Below, in pieces: positions 32,223 through 45,600 of a stretch of 64,000 bases of DNA. How positions within the stretch are numbered: the stretch's first letter is position 1; each line of letters begins with the position of its first letter. The stretch spans positions 29,753,008 through 29,817,007 of the forward strand of contig NC_016133.3 in the NCBI RefSeq assembly GCF_000005505.3, in the 5' to 3' direction. The notes beneath the pieces are model-generated. The model was given only the letters and a program-made list of their open reading frames with translations, was not told the DNA's origin and made no database searches. Source of the stretch: Brachypodium distachyon (lineage: Eukaryota; Streptophyta; Magnoliopsida; Poales; Poaceae). Both the position numbers and the translations under genes were made by a program.

Positions 32223-33567
32223 AGAACAAATCAGGCCCAGCGAGGCAATCAAGCAGAGGCCCACCCTACCCTTCCCTTGCAAAGACGACGGCCCAAAGAA
32301 CAAAGGAAAGTAAACAAAAGTCAGGGGAGAATCTATGCGCCGCCGGGGTCCCTGTCCTCGCTCTGCGCCGCCTTGCCCGCGTCCTCTCCACGCACGCGAG
32401 GAGGTGCTTCCACCCGTCTCCTCCCCGGCACCGACCCCGGCCCCTTCCACCGCGCGGCGTGCTCACTCGCCTCTCGCTGCAGCCGCTCGTCCTCCACTCC
32501 CGCATCTCGTCCCGGACTCTTTTCCGGTTGTTCCTCGACTCAACGCCTCCACCGTCCGCTCATCGACGGCGCCCTGCGCGCGTCATCTTCGGCGGTACAC
32601 TACGGCACCCACCACTTGTGTCCACCCGGTAGCTTGCATGTTTGCCGCTCGTGTCCACTCTGTACCTTGCATATATGCTGCTCATGCAGTAATGCTCATC
32701 TCTTCATGACATAGCCTTCTTATATTAAGCTATCCAGTTGTTTATGTCCGATATGCTAGATTCAGTCCCATTCTCTCGATTTTCCATGTGCTACTTTATT
32801 TGGTTTGTGTTGCTTCCATGGTGCTAATTTGCGATGGACTATGCTTGCTGGCCGTAGCAAATAGGAACCTCTAAGTTTTGTTTTGGCCGTCTGTACTTGG
32901 TATTGGTCAAGTTTGTTTGCTTAGTTGAGTGCTTTACTGAACCAAGCTCACACTTATTTTTGCTTCGTCTGTATTTCTGTATGGTTGCATACTGAACCTA
33001 GATTTTTTTTTATGGAATCTGAACGTAGAGTTAATTCTTAATTGCCCATATATCTACTGGACTGCCATTGAACTATCTTGCATTTGATAGCCCTTGTATA
33101 ATCTTATTCCAGTTCATTCTTTTTATATAAGGGAGGGCTCCCTGCAGTCACACAAACAAGCAATTAATGAACTATGTAAATATGAGATTGATGAAAATAC
33201 TAAATCTTCATGAACATTTGGCTAAGCAAGCTATTTTCTTTTGTTTCTATTTGTGCAACCCAAGGGATTTTTAGGTGGTAAGAACATATGTGCTATTCAT
33301 GACTGCTCGGTATTTTTATGTGCTATTATTCATATCCAGGAACAGTGAACAATATGTATATCGATCTGTCTGTATGTTTCTGCATTAACCTTTTTTGCTT
33401 ATGTAGTTGAAATATAACGAAATAAGTTCCTGATTTCAACACTTGCAAATGGCATAAACTGAATTTATAGCTTTATACCTTGTAGACTAAACTTGAGTTA
33501 TGCTCATTGGCTGAATGCTTGATTTCCTGTTTCACAGGTTATTGGAGTATCCGAGGTTTGTGTGAAC
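32223..33567 (+). promoter_or_regulatory. Promoter, 5' leader and probable leader intron of the FGAM synthase gene
   Basis: The GC-rich block 32330-32620 resembles a grass 5' leader. From about 32620 on the DNA is T-rich and intron-like, and it ends with TTTCACAG at 33538, shortly before the start codon. So a leader intron of roughly 0.9 kb is likely; its donor is not fixed. The promoter must lie within about 100-250 bp of the MULE end or inside the TIR. Confidence 0.45.
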
Positions 33568-36500
33568 ATGGCATCTGCTGCTGAAATGACAGGAAGACAT
33601 ATGCTATGTCTTCAAAGCTTTCCTAGTAATATGGTATGCACATAGTTGAACTGTCACCTAATGATACTTTTTTTCCTGTATGTAATAATTATTATGTGTG
33701 TCCTCCCCAGGTAAAACAAAGGCATAGCTTTATCTCTGCAAGACAGTCTTCCTTGAGAAGGTCACGAATGGTTAGAGGTTGCTTGGACCTACGTCATTTT
33801 TGCTGGTTACCTAATCAAAGATTTGCTCTTTCAAATACCCGACCAATGCCAGCTCTCAATGCCGCAGTATCGAGGGATGTTAATAGTCCATTGGTAGAGG
33901 AATCTGTCGATGATGTAAAATTGTTTTCAAGGATTATTCACCTTTACCGCAGACCATTTCTTCAAGAGAGTGAGACCAAGGATTTACTCAGGAAAGTGCA
34001 GGCAAAGGTGTCTTCTAATATTATTGACATAAAAACCGAGCAATGCTTCAATGTTGAGTTGGAAAGTGCACTAAGTTCTGAGAAGCTCACAGCACTTCAG
34101 TGGCTCTTAGCGGAAACTTATGAACCTGAGAACTTACAATCAGGGAGTTTTCTGGAGGAGGAAGTTTTGAGGAGCCCTTATTCTTTCCTTGTTGAGGTCG
34201 GTCCCCGGATGACATTTTCAACAGCTTTCTCGACCAATGCTGTCTCAATTTGTAAAGCTCTATCATTAATGGAAGTAACTCGCCTGGAGAGATCTAGAAG
34301 ATATCTTTTGTGCCTTCAGCCTGGTAGTGGCCCACTTGATGAAAGCCAGCTCAACAGCTTTGCTGCTTTGATTCATGACAGAATGACTGAGTGTGTTTAT
34401 CCTAGCAAGCTTACATCATTTCGGTCAGATGTAGTTCCAGAACCTGTCAGTGTTATACCAGTCATTGAAAGGGGAAGGGAAGCACTTGAGGAAATAAATA
34501 TCAGAATGGGGCTGGCGTTTGATGAGCAAGATATCAAGTACTACACTCACCTCTTCAGAGATGACATCAAGCGCAATCCAACTACTGTGGAACTTTTTGA
34601 CATAGCCCAATCCAATAGTGAGCACAGCAGGCATTGGTTTTTTAACGGAAAGCTTGAGATAGATGGAGAGACCATGGAGAGAACTTTGTTTCAGTTAGTA
34701 AAGAGTCCCTTGAAGGCTAACCCTAATAACTCTATAATTGGATTCAAGGATAACTCAAGTGCAATAAAAGGGAACCCAGTAAATCATCTACGTCCAGCAG
34801 TACCAGGTTCTACTTCACCGTTATCCCTTATGATGCGTGAACTTGGCATTCTGTTCACAGCAGAAACCCATAATTTTCCATGTGCTGTGGCACCCTACCC
34901 AGGAGCAGAAACAGGTGCAGGTGGCCGTATAAGAGACACACATGCGACTGGAAAGGGTTCATTTGTCGTTGCTTCAACTGCTGGTTATTGTGTTGGAAAT
35001 CTTCTAATGGAAGAGTCATATGCACCCTGGGAGGATTCATCCTTTTCATACCCACTGAACTTAGCTTCTCCTTTGCAGATTCTTATTGATGCTAGTGATG
35101 GTGCTTCTGACTATGGGAACAAGTTTGGCGAGCCTTTAATTCAGGGATTCACAAGAACTTTCGGTATGAGGTTGCCAAATGGGGAGCGCCGTGAATGGCT
35201 GAAGCCAATAATGTTCAGTGGAGCAATCGGGCAGATTGACCATGCACACATATCCAAAGGGGATCCAGAAATTGGCATGCTAGTTGTGAAGATTGGTGGT
35301 CCAGCATACAGAATTGGTATGGGTGGTGGTGCTGCCTCAAGTATGGTTAGCGGACAGAATGATGCAGAACTTGATTTCAATGCAGTGCAGCGTGGAGATG
35401 CTGAGATGGCACAGAAACTATATCGCGTGATCAGGGCATGTGCAGAAATGGGAGAGAAGAATCCAATCATCAGCATTCATGATCAGGGAGCTGGAGGAAA
35501 TTGCAATGTTGTGAAAGAAATAATTTATCCTAAGGGCGCTGAAATTGATATCCGCTCAATTATTGTTGGTGATCACACACTATCTGTGTTGGAGATCTGG
35601 GGTGCTGAATACCAGGAACAAGATGCATTATTGGTGAAGCCTGAGAGCAGAAGCCTGTTGCAGTCACTTTGTGAGAGAGAAAGAGTTTCAATGGCTGTCC
35701 TCGGGGAAATTGATGGTAGTGGAAAGATTGTTTTGATTGACGGTGCTGCTGTGGAGCATGCGAAGTTGAATGGCCTTCCTCCTCCACTGCCTGTTGTTGA
35801 TCTCGAGCTTGAAAAGGTATTAGGAGACATGCCTCAGAAAACATTTGAGTTCAAGCGAGTTTCTCGATCGAGTGAGCCCTTAGATATTGCACCTGAGGTC
35901 ACACTAATGAATGTTCTTAAGCGAGTATTGAAGCTTCCCTCTGTATGTTCAAAGCGTTTCTTGACCACAAAGGTTGACAGGTGTGTGACAGGTCTTGTTG
36001 CACAGCAGCAGACAGTTGGCCCTCTCCAACTTCCACTTGCTGATGTCGCTGTAATTGCACAGACATACACAGATCTTACAGGTGGTGCTTGCGCCATCGG
36101 AGAACAACCAATAAAGGGTTTACTTAATCCTGAGGCCATGGCAAGGCTTGCTGTTGGGGAAGCACTGACCAATCTGGTTTGGGCTAAAGTTACATCTCTT
36201 GCCGATGTCAAAGCGAGCGGTAATTGGATGTATGCTGCAAAGCTTGATGGAGAGGGAGCGGATATGTATGATGCTGCTGTTGCAATGGCTGATTGCATGA
36301 TAGAACTTGGTATTGCAATTGATGGAGGAAAGGACAGTCTTTCTATGGCAGCTCAATGTGATGGCGAGGTAGTCAAGGCTCCAGGGAATCTTGTCATCAG
36401 TGCTTATGTGACATGTCCTGATATAACCTTGACGGTTACTCCAGATTTAAAGCTTGGGAATGATGGGGTTCTGTTGCACATTGACCTGTCTAAAGGAAAA

Positions 36501-37910
36501 CGCCGACTTGGTTGTTCTGCTCTTGCACAAGCATTTGACCAAATTGGAAATGACTGCCCAGACATAGAAGATGTTTCTTACTTGAAGAAAGTGTTCGAGA
36601 TTGTTCAAGAATTGCTCAGTGAACGTCTGATTTCCTCCGGTCATGACATTAGCGATGGTGGGCTTATTGTTACAATACTTGAGATGGCATTTGCTAGCAA
36701 CTGTGGTGTTAACCTCAACATAGAATTAAAAGATAATGACCTTCTTCAAGCACTTTTCGCCGAGGAGCTTGGTCTTGTTATGGAAGTGCACTCAAAAGAC
36801 TATGATGTTGTGAAGCAAAAGCTTCAAGCAGCAGGGGTTTCTGCTGATGTGATAGGGAAAGTAACAGCAGCACCGGAAATAGAGCTGCTTGTTGATGGTG
36901 TGGTGTGCTTGAAGGAAAGAACTTCAGACCTCAGAGATTTATGGGAGGAAACAGGATTCCAGCTTGAGGAGCTACAGCGGCTGAAGTCTTGTGTTTTACT
37001 TGAGAAAGAAGGCTTAAAAAGCCGAAAAACGCCGTCATGGCATTTGTCTTTCGCTCCCGCATTCACGGACAAGAAACTATTGACTGCATCTTCAAAACCA
37101 AAGGTTGCTATCATTCGTGAAGAAGGGAGCAATAGTGATAGGGAAATGTCTGCTGCATTCCATGCTGCTGGTTTTGAACCGTGGGACATCACAATGTCGG
37201 ATCTCTTGAATCATAAGGCTTCTCTAAACGAATTCCGTGGGATTGCATTTGTTGGTGGTTTTAGCTATGCAGATGTTCTAGACTCAGCGAAAGGTTGGGC
37301 TGCATCTATCAGGTTCAACCAGCCCCTCATACAGCAGTTCCAGGAGTTCTACAATAGGCCAGATACGTTCAGCCTTGGAGTGTGCAATGGTTGTCAGCTC
37401 ATGGCTCTTCTTGGCTGGGTGCCAGGACCAGATATTGGAGGCTCCCTTGGTACAGGTGGAGACATGTCCCAGCCAAGGTTCATTCACAATGAATCTGGTC
37501 GTTTTGAGTGTCGGTTTATCAGTGTAGCCATAGGGGACTCTCCTTCTATAATGTTCAAAGGTATGGAAGGCTCTACTTTGGGCATTTGGAGTGCTCATGG
37601 TGAAGGGAGAGCCTTCTTCCCAGATGAAAATGTCTTATCTGGTGTTGTCAAATCTAATCTGGCTCCTCTGCGATATTGCGATGATGCTAATAACATCACA
37701 GAGGTCTATCCCTTTAACCCCAATGGTTCTCCACTTGGTATTGCGGCCCTTTGCTCCCCTAATGGAAGACACCTTGCTCTGATGCCACACCCAGAGCGTT
37801 CCTTTATGATGTGGCAATATCCATGGTATCCCAAGGAATGGCAGATTGAGAAGAGTGGTCCCAGTCCTTGGTTGCGCATGTTCCAGAATGCACGAGAATG
37901 GTGTTCATAG
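33568..37910 (+). CDS. PUR4: Phosphoribosylformylglycinamidine synthase (FGAM synthase), organellar
   Basis: It makes FGAM from FGAR, glutamine and ATP, the fourth step of purine synthesis, in plants in plastids and probably mitochondria. Exon 1 codes 22 residues (MASAAEMTGRHMLCLQS..., 33568-33633). A 77-bp intron (GTATGC...CCCCAG, 33634-33710) follows, then one long exon to the stop at 37910, giving about 1421 residues, the usual plant length. The N-terminus is Arg/Ser-rich and acid-poor, as for a transit peptide. Signature segments in order: SNSEHSRHWFFNGK (~residue 322), AETHNFPCAVAPYPGAETG (~405), IHDQGAGGNCNVVKE (~610), and the class-I glutamine amidotransferase domain with nucleophile Cys in GVCNGCQLMALLGW (~1247) and His/Glu in MPHPERSF (~1382, 1384). 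No stop or frameshift. The start was chosen because the spliced frame gives a complete N-terminus. Confidence 0.95.
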
Positions 37911-40900
37911 AAAAGGTAAATCATATCATATCCTCCTTGGTTTGTTTCCAATCCAGGCAGATCTCTTGTCAGCCATAAGCTAGACACAATTTCCTTTTCT
38001 GTGGTACATCTAAACTACTCATTTCTGTTTAAAAAATGGTATTCTCGTTGTTTTATGTTGTAGTAATGCCCACTCTTACCCAAGTCTATTGTAAGTACTG
38101 TGTTTGCTTGAATGCTACCTAGGGGTGCAGCTGGGATGTGCTTGTCCACCTGCATCGCATTAGCAGTATTACACGGGACGGTTGTTGCTGCCTGTGTCCC
38201 GCGAGGTGTCATCCTGCTGGGATAAGTGATTTCTGCAGTCTTGGCCCATTTATCCCGCAAGAACCCGCGAGGTGCCATCCTGCTATGATAAGTGGGTGTT
38301 CCATTCACTTTTGGCTAATTGATATGTAGAGATGTCATAGAAACAAACAAATTAATGAAGAGCCAATTTTAGTTAGATTGATAGATAGCCATGCTACCAA
38401 CGCACATACAAATGCAGTGACAACTATGGATATTGTTAATCGATAGCTGCATGTTAATTTCAGCAATTAGATTTCATTACAGACAACCATTTTTTATGTC
38501 AGAAAAATAGAACAAAATATTATTGTCATCTCAAAAGTTGCACATTAGCTTCTTCAAGCAAATCCTTGTCAAACTTCATAAATTATTACAGTAGTCATTA
38601 GATATAATGAAGATTCAGCAAGGTTCTATCAATGAAGACAATCATGATTCCATCAACTGCTAGCCCTGACTGTCCCTGTTGATCATCCTCTGCAGTGTAA
38701 AACAAAGCATTAAGGAAATGTTATGAATATACACTAGCACTTTGACTTCTTGTGAATCCAATTAATAATTTACAAAATCCAAAGCTGTTATAGCTCCTGA
38801 GTCCCAACCTGATCTATTGATCTGTAGATCTATAGTTCTTTGTAGTTGTGTACAAATAAATTTTCCATTCTATCTTCCAGAAATTTGTTATACTGTTGGA
38901 AGATATTGATGGTGAAGTGCAGTTCTTATCTCTAGTATTGTACAGTAATTTCATCTCATTCTCTAAACTTGGTTGGAGTTTCTCGTCAATCCATTTCATT
39001 TCTGTCAATTGCAAGATGAGAAGCTTCTTTCATTTTCAGTTCTACTGCAGTTCTATTTCTTGACAGGAGTTTCTTTCGTTTCCAGTTATATGCTCTCCAC
39101 TATGTTCTCCAGTATGCTGCTAGTAAAGGGCTGCTTAACATTGCTGAGACCCTGGTAGCTGTCAACAAGAAAGCATAAGGTTTGTGAACTTCTAATGATC
39201 CTTTGAATCTGAGCTTCCTGTATAATCAAGAGCAGTTGATGCTTTTGATTTTCTTTTACTATCAGGTACTGTAGGAGTATCTTTGCAGCAACTGTAGGGG
39301 CAAGTAAATGACAATATTGGCTTGGATGATGTTTTAGCTTTGAACCAGATAACTTGGATGATGTTTGATTGACCTGGCTTTGATGCTTTTGCTTGGCTGA
39401 TGCTTTTAGCTTCAGACCTGAGAGTTTGATTTACCTGTCTGCATGTGCTTATCTTAGACTTCAAGTGATCCATCATCCATGTTGGATTTGTGGGGAGTGC
39501 TATCTTTTTCATTGTTTAAACTCTTCTCTATTTCATGGACTTCATAGATGGTCATCATGCCTAGCTCATCGCCTAGATCCTCACATTGATCCTCCAACGC
39601 TAACGACCACTTCAGGATCTTTTTTTCCTAGTCCAGTTTAAGATGTTTCTCATGTATTTATCTAGTATAGATGCACTCACAGAGTCACAGTGATGATGCA
39701 ATTTGTGAAGTACTGTGACCTGCAAGTTATATGCATCCATCAAGTTACAGTGTATTCTAATGTGATCGACCCTTCCTTAATTATTTTGCCATGCATGAGA
39801 GTTCTGATTATAGACTAGAAAGAATATGTTTTTTTCTTCTTTCTAGTAAGACTTTGTCATGAGTCCTGACCTGGGCCAGTTATATTTATCCCAGATTTAT
39901 AGCCCCCATAAGTGTTCCAAACTCCTCCGAGCTTAGCAGCATGCGTGGTCCCTACTTCTTGCAAGTTTGGTTGTTGTTAGCAGCCCATTTTATTGCCCCC
40001 TTCTTTTCAGCTTTTGGACAGCTTCTAGGTCCCAAGAAGCCACAAGCTGAAAAGAAGTGAAAATTTCTTAGAGGCTTTAATTACAGATATTGCAGCTTCT
40101 GCAATTCCTCAATGTACAAAGATTGATCATAGCAGATTGCAAACAAGTGCAGCTATAAAAGCACATTCAGTACAAAGCAAGGTAGAAGCAAATGAATTAA
40201 GTCAGATAAATTTAACTTCAGTAAGCATTCTGAACATTTTTTTTAATAAGAACAACTAACCTAGTGAGCAGAGAAATAAGTCCTAAATCTGCTCCCTTTT
40301 GTAATTAGCACAAAACTAAAACACAAAACACTTGTTTCTTTATAAACTAGCTAGAAGCTTCCACTTGTCCTCAAAACAACTCAGCTATCAGAAATCCTTC
40401 TTAATAGAAAATTTGCTTAATAGAAAGAAAAGGCTTGGGTTGCTTAATAGAAAGAAAAAGCTTTGGTTACTTAATAGAAAAAGTTTCAGTTTGGCAAAGT
40501 AAGGTAGAGTGGTAGTTCTGCAGATTATAACTTCAGTTAGTTGCACGCTTAGACAACTGAAAATTCGAACACTAAGTACACACCGGAACTTATTAGATTT
40601 CGGCAAGACAGAATTTACAGCAACAAGAAGCGCTAAAAGCGAATATGATTTTACAAGGAATAGCATAGGCTGCCTTCTTTTACTAGTTACTGCTTGCTGC
40701 TATTATTTCTACCACACTGTGGTTTGGTTAACTACAGTCAAGTCCATCTACATCTCGATTATATGTTGGTTCCGTAAAAACAGTTTTTTACCAAACGTCT
40801 TTGAACATATTTTAGCTGAAACATATTCTACTGATGTATCCCACTGGTAATTAACACCGTTAAAACCTCCATTTCACAGAGTGTGACTAGTGCTGGAGAA

Positions 40901-42689
40901 TGGTTATTTCATTTTACAAACCAGCAGAGGGGTACTACAATCTCTAAGCATTTCAAAGACAATTCCAGGAGCAAATAATTCTCCCACACACAGCAGAACC
41001 CATCGGGATATGAATCAAATTGAACAATGCCTGGAATAAACCAAGAACTCACCACAAATCCCGAATGACGATGAAGACCAAGCTGCCGGAGCTAGTCGTA
41101 GATGGTAGCCTCTACGTCTATGAAGACCAAGCTGGTCATCCTTGGACTTGGTTATTCAGCAAGAGTTGTAGAGTTTTGGCTAGAGGTGCAACATGGTGAC
41201 CCTCAGGGTACCCTTTGACCCTTCTTAGTTCAAACAAATGAACTAGTTTTTCAAAAAGTTGTGTCATTTTAAATTTTTAGTTCATTTGGTTGAACTAAGA
41301 AAGGTCAAAGGGTACCCTGAGGGTCAAAAATTTGCAGCTCTAGTTTTGGCAGTTTAATGACAAGTTAATCTAAAGAAAAACTAATCTGAAGAAAACTGCA
41401 ATGGATGTGCAGTTTTCTTAGGTTTGGTCCACATGCTGCTCCAAATTTTTTATTTGGATGCACAGAATACTGTATCCAAATATTACTATGCTTAATTACA
41501 CCGATTCTTTTAAGAATGATTATTCGGTGCAGGTATAATAGCTTCTGCACCTATAGTATGAGTCTTCCTAGCACTATTCATGATTTTGCGGTCCAAATAA
41601 ATCATGGTTATTGGTTAGTTTTTAGTTGTAGCTTTGTGTTTGTTCCTCTTTTTGATATTTGATTGATGCACACTACCACAAGCTGTAGTTTGGTAGCTTT
41701 GTGTGTGTATTTGTTCTCATGGTCACAGTATTCTGTCTTTGGGAAATTCAGAAGGTATTTCTGAAAATTATGATTCATACCATGGTTAGTGGCACTATGG
41801 TAGTCGATGCATACAATCTGAAGCATATATGCAACTCGAGTAGATGCAGACACCAAGAATTTTGCTTTCTGGAGTTGCATGTTGTAAGCCCGAAGAATTC
41901 TGTCATACATGCTCAATGGACAGCCTCTAGTCATGATATATATGGGGATACTACTTCAGTTTAGAATCAGTAGTACTAGGTTTTTTTGGGAAAGAGTGCA
42001 AGTTCTTGGCTGCTCTTGGTAAATCCATTGCACGATAGATATGCTTTTGTCAAGTCATATGATGTTCTTGGCTGCATGCATTGAGCTGTACAAATCATGA
42101 AGAATTAAAATCTATGATACCTCTCGGAATATTCTGAATTTATTTTCTCTTTGCTCCCATTTGCAGGATTGATTATCTTTGCTGCGTTCAGTCCATCTGC
42201 CGCTCCCTTGGTGGTTATCATTTGCTCTGTCGTATACCATCTGAGATCAAGGCTCATCCGTACTATATTCTGCAACTCTACCATGATTATTATGGAATTT
42301 TATTTTCTATTCTGATGGGGTTTTTTCGAGGAGGTTTTCTATTCTGATGTTACAATTAAACTTCCAAATTTCTTGTAATAATATTCCACACATCCTCTGG
42401 TTTGTAATAAAGAACCTACCCTTCTCTTGACTTGATACTAAACACGTGGTTTCGTATATGCAAGTACGTGGCTGCATTTTTCTCCTCTTCTCCATTCTTG
42501 AGAATAAGAACTGAAATCCAGGGCAAACCGAACAAGAACTGAGAGGGGATTCACGGGGAAGTTGGGGATTAATCCCAACAGGGATTTCAGTTTTATGCTT
42601 GGACCGGAGTCATTTTTGGCCAAAGTAAAAAATAAACCATGTTTGTCATAATACATTCTTCCAGCTGCTTCTTCACATGGAGTTTTGGG
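37911..42689. other. Intergenic region between FGAM synthase and fatty alcohol oxidase
   Basis: AT-rich, with no supported gene. It holds the 3' untranslated regions of the two convergent genes, a short direct repeat (CCCGCGAGGTGTCATCCTGC at about 38199 and a near copy at about 38265), a small palindrome near 39998-40055 (CTTCTTTTCAGCTT / AAGCTGAAAAGAAG) and a hairpin MITE at 41198-41325. Confidence 0.5.
41198..41325. repeat. Short hairpin MITE-like repeat
   Basis: Outer arms GACCCTCAGGGTACCCTTTG and CAAAGGGTACCCTGAGGGTC are perfect inverse complements. Pairing extends to about 36 bp per arm with one mismatch, around a ~55-bp loop. No clear target-site duplication. Confidence 0.7.
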
Positions 42690-45600
42690 CTAACGCTTCA
42701 TGCTCTGGGCCAAGGACTCTGCGATGTTCTTGGAGAGGCAGTAGGCAAGGGACTGTATGGTGATCATGGGATTGACACCGACGGCGGTGGGGAGGAGGCT
42801 GCCGTCGCAGACGTACAGGCCCTCGGCCTCCCAGCTCTCGCCGCTGCCATCCACGGCGCCCTCCCTGGGGCTGGACCCCATCCGGCAGCTCCCCATCTGG
42901 TGCGCCGAGCAGAGGAGCGCCCACGTGTCGGTGCCTGCCTGCATCGGGCCCCTCGCGACGGCCACGTCGTCGAGGAACGCCTCCAGGTCCTCGTCCCGGA
43001 CCCCCTTGCACCGAAGCCGGAGCCCGTCGCTCCGGTGCGTGCCCACCTCGGCCGCGCCCGCGGCCACCATGATGCGCAGCGCGCGCCGCAGCCCGTTGCG
43101 GAGCTCCTCGTTGTCGTCGCGGCTCGGGACGAAGTGCACGCGGCCTTCCCCGTCGACGGACCCGGCGCCGCGGTCGCGCACCAGCGCGAACGCGTGCGCC
43201 GTGCGCGCGTACCGCCGCATCCGCTCCTTCATGTCCCGGCCCGACTCCCACGGGACCAGCGACGCGAACGCGCCCGGCCCTAGCGCGGGGGTCTCGATGA
43301 TGGTGCGTTCGGTGACCCGGTGCATGCTCGTTATGATCCCGCCCTCGTAGCACTTGCCGCTGATGATCTCCTCGGCATCCTGCTCCTGCGGCTCCGGTTC
43401 CTCCGGGAAGTAGCCCCACGCCATGGACACCGGGTGGAGGTGCAGGTTCCGGCCGATGTGCCGGTTCTTGAGCCCGCTGCTGCGCAGCAGCGGCGGCGTC
43501 ATGAGCGCCCCGCACGCCGAGATGGACACCTTGGCCTCGATGCGCAGCTTCTTCTGGGTAATGCCGCACGTCGCCACAAGCCCGACGCACTTCTTTCCCC
43601 GCCGGCCTTTCCCTGTATAACTACTCTCCAGTATGAAGCGGTCGGCCTTGCACCCGGTGATGATGACGGCGCCGTGCTCGACGGCGTCGACGAGCCACGT
43701 CGTGTCGGTGCCGCGCTTGTCGCCCGTGGGGCAGCCCAGATTGCAGCTCCCGCAGTAGTGGTCCGCGGACGAGTTGCGCGGCACGGCGTCGACGGGCAGC
43801 CCGAGCGCCTCGCAGCCGCGGCGCACCACCTTGTTCTGGAACCCTTCCTCCAGGCACGCGTCGGACACCGCGAGCCGGGCGGACACGGCGTCCATGGCCT
43901 GCGCGTACCCGGCGCTCGCGAACACCGGGAGCCCGTGGCCGCGCGACCACTCCTGCAAGATCTCCCGCGGGGTGCGGATGCTTGCCGACCAGTTCACGGC
44001 CGACCCGCCGCCGACGGTGGTGCCGGAGTACAGCACGGTGGTCACGTTGGACGTGCAGAAGATGCCTCCTTGCTCGTAGAGCCGCTCCATGGACGGGCCC
44101 TCCACCGAGCTGTAGTCTTGGGCCGCGAAGTAGTCGCCCTTCTCGAGGACGACCACCTTGTGCCCCGCCGCTGCGAGCACCGCGGCCGCCACGCCGCCGC
44201 CGCAGCCTGAGCCGACGATGACGGCGTCGCATTGCACCGTGTGGTGCGGGCCGTTCGACGCGGCCGGCTTCACCGTGAGGCCCTTGGCCGCGAGTGACCT
44301 GAGCAGGGCGGCGTCGTCCAGTTCCCTTGTCTCCACGACGCCCTTGTCCAGAGGCCGCCGCCGTGCTGTCGCTTCTGTACCATTTTTCCTCCGTCGTCGT
44401 TGCTCTTCCACGTCCGGCACGCTGTAGCCTATTGCTTTCCAGCATGGATTCTCAGAGTTCTCGTTCACCTGCGCGTTGGAAACGGAGACAAATGCTTGAT
44501 GAGGCAGCTTAATATGTGAAGTGGTGACCTCTCGCCCTGTCGGGCTCAACTGAGTCGAGCGACATATTCTTGCACGGCTTTTACCAAGTCTTAGGATTTC
44601 AATCTAGAGGTAGCAACTAGGTACAAATTTGAGATACCATATGCAACTTTACATTTAGAAATGTGCAATTGGCGCTGCACATCCGAGCCTAAAATTGCAT
44701 ATGAACTGTTCAGCTCAATTTAGGCTGGACTGTGACCAGCTTGGCCGATTGATAAATTTGAGTATCTGGCAACTGAGAAATAGTGAATCTTTTCTTCGGT
44801 GTCTTTTCTTCGATGGCTAGAGGCTTTCTGCGGATATTTTGAGCATTTAAGAATAACTTGATTTGCAACCGACGAATGCATCTGTCAATCCTGTTGACGA
44901 GTATTGCACAAAATATACTCTTCACATCCAAAAAATTAAGTTCGACATATTTTAGTTGATTCAGATCGAAGAAGGATTTAACTAACAATTGAGTACAATT
45001 GCTTCTAAGCACTTGAGGCCGGGGGCATTTAGACTCGACCGCGTGTTGACCAGTAAGGCACTAACAAAAATGCATGTTGAACAAAACTTAAACAACATAG
45101 TATTAAATTAGGAAAAAAATATTGTTTCCAACTTCGTTTAACACCTTGTTTGGCATCCATCATTTCATTTCATTTGGTAGAAATGAAATGAAATCCAATT
45201 ATGATAGGATTCATTTGGTTGAATTTGAATTTTGGGTTCAAAAATCATGTTTGTCTACCACATGGATTTGTAGAGTGAGAGATAATTTCAGAAAAATGAT
45301 GGCTTTTAGAAAGAAATTAGAGCTAGTCATAATGTAATTCCATGAAATTTGAGATTGGATTCATGTGGTCAATTTCGTGCCAACCAAACAAGTTAGTTTC
45401 TGAAATTCGAAATAAATTTCAGAATTCTAGGGTCAAATGATGGGTGCCAAACGAGATGCAAGTGAAATTTGAATATATTCGCGTCACATGATCTAGAGAA
45501 GCCGGGAGGTTGATCTTTGTATTATCCAAAAAAAGCGGCATGTCGTTGTCTATTCATTGAAGGTCCTTTTGGGCTGAAGGAATGACATGATGACATGTTG

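Noticed and set aside
42639..44445. Plus-strand and other-frame open frames across the fatty alcohol oxidase exon
   Set aside because: Shadows of a high-GC exon; the minus-strand frame has all family motifs.
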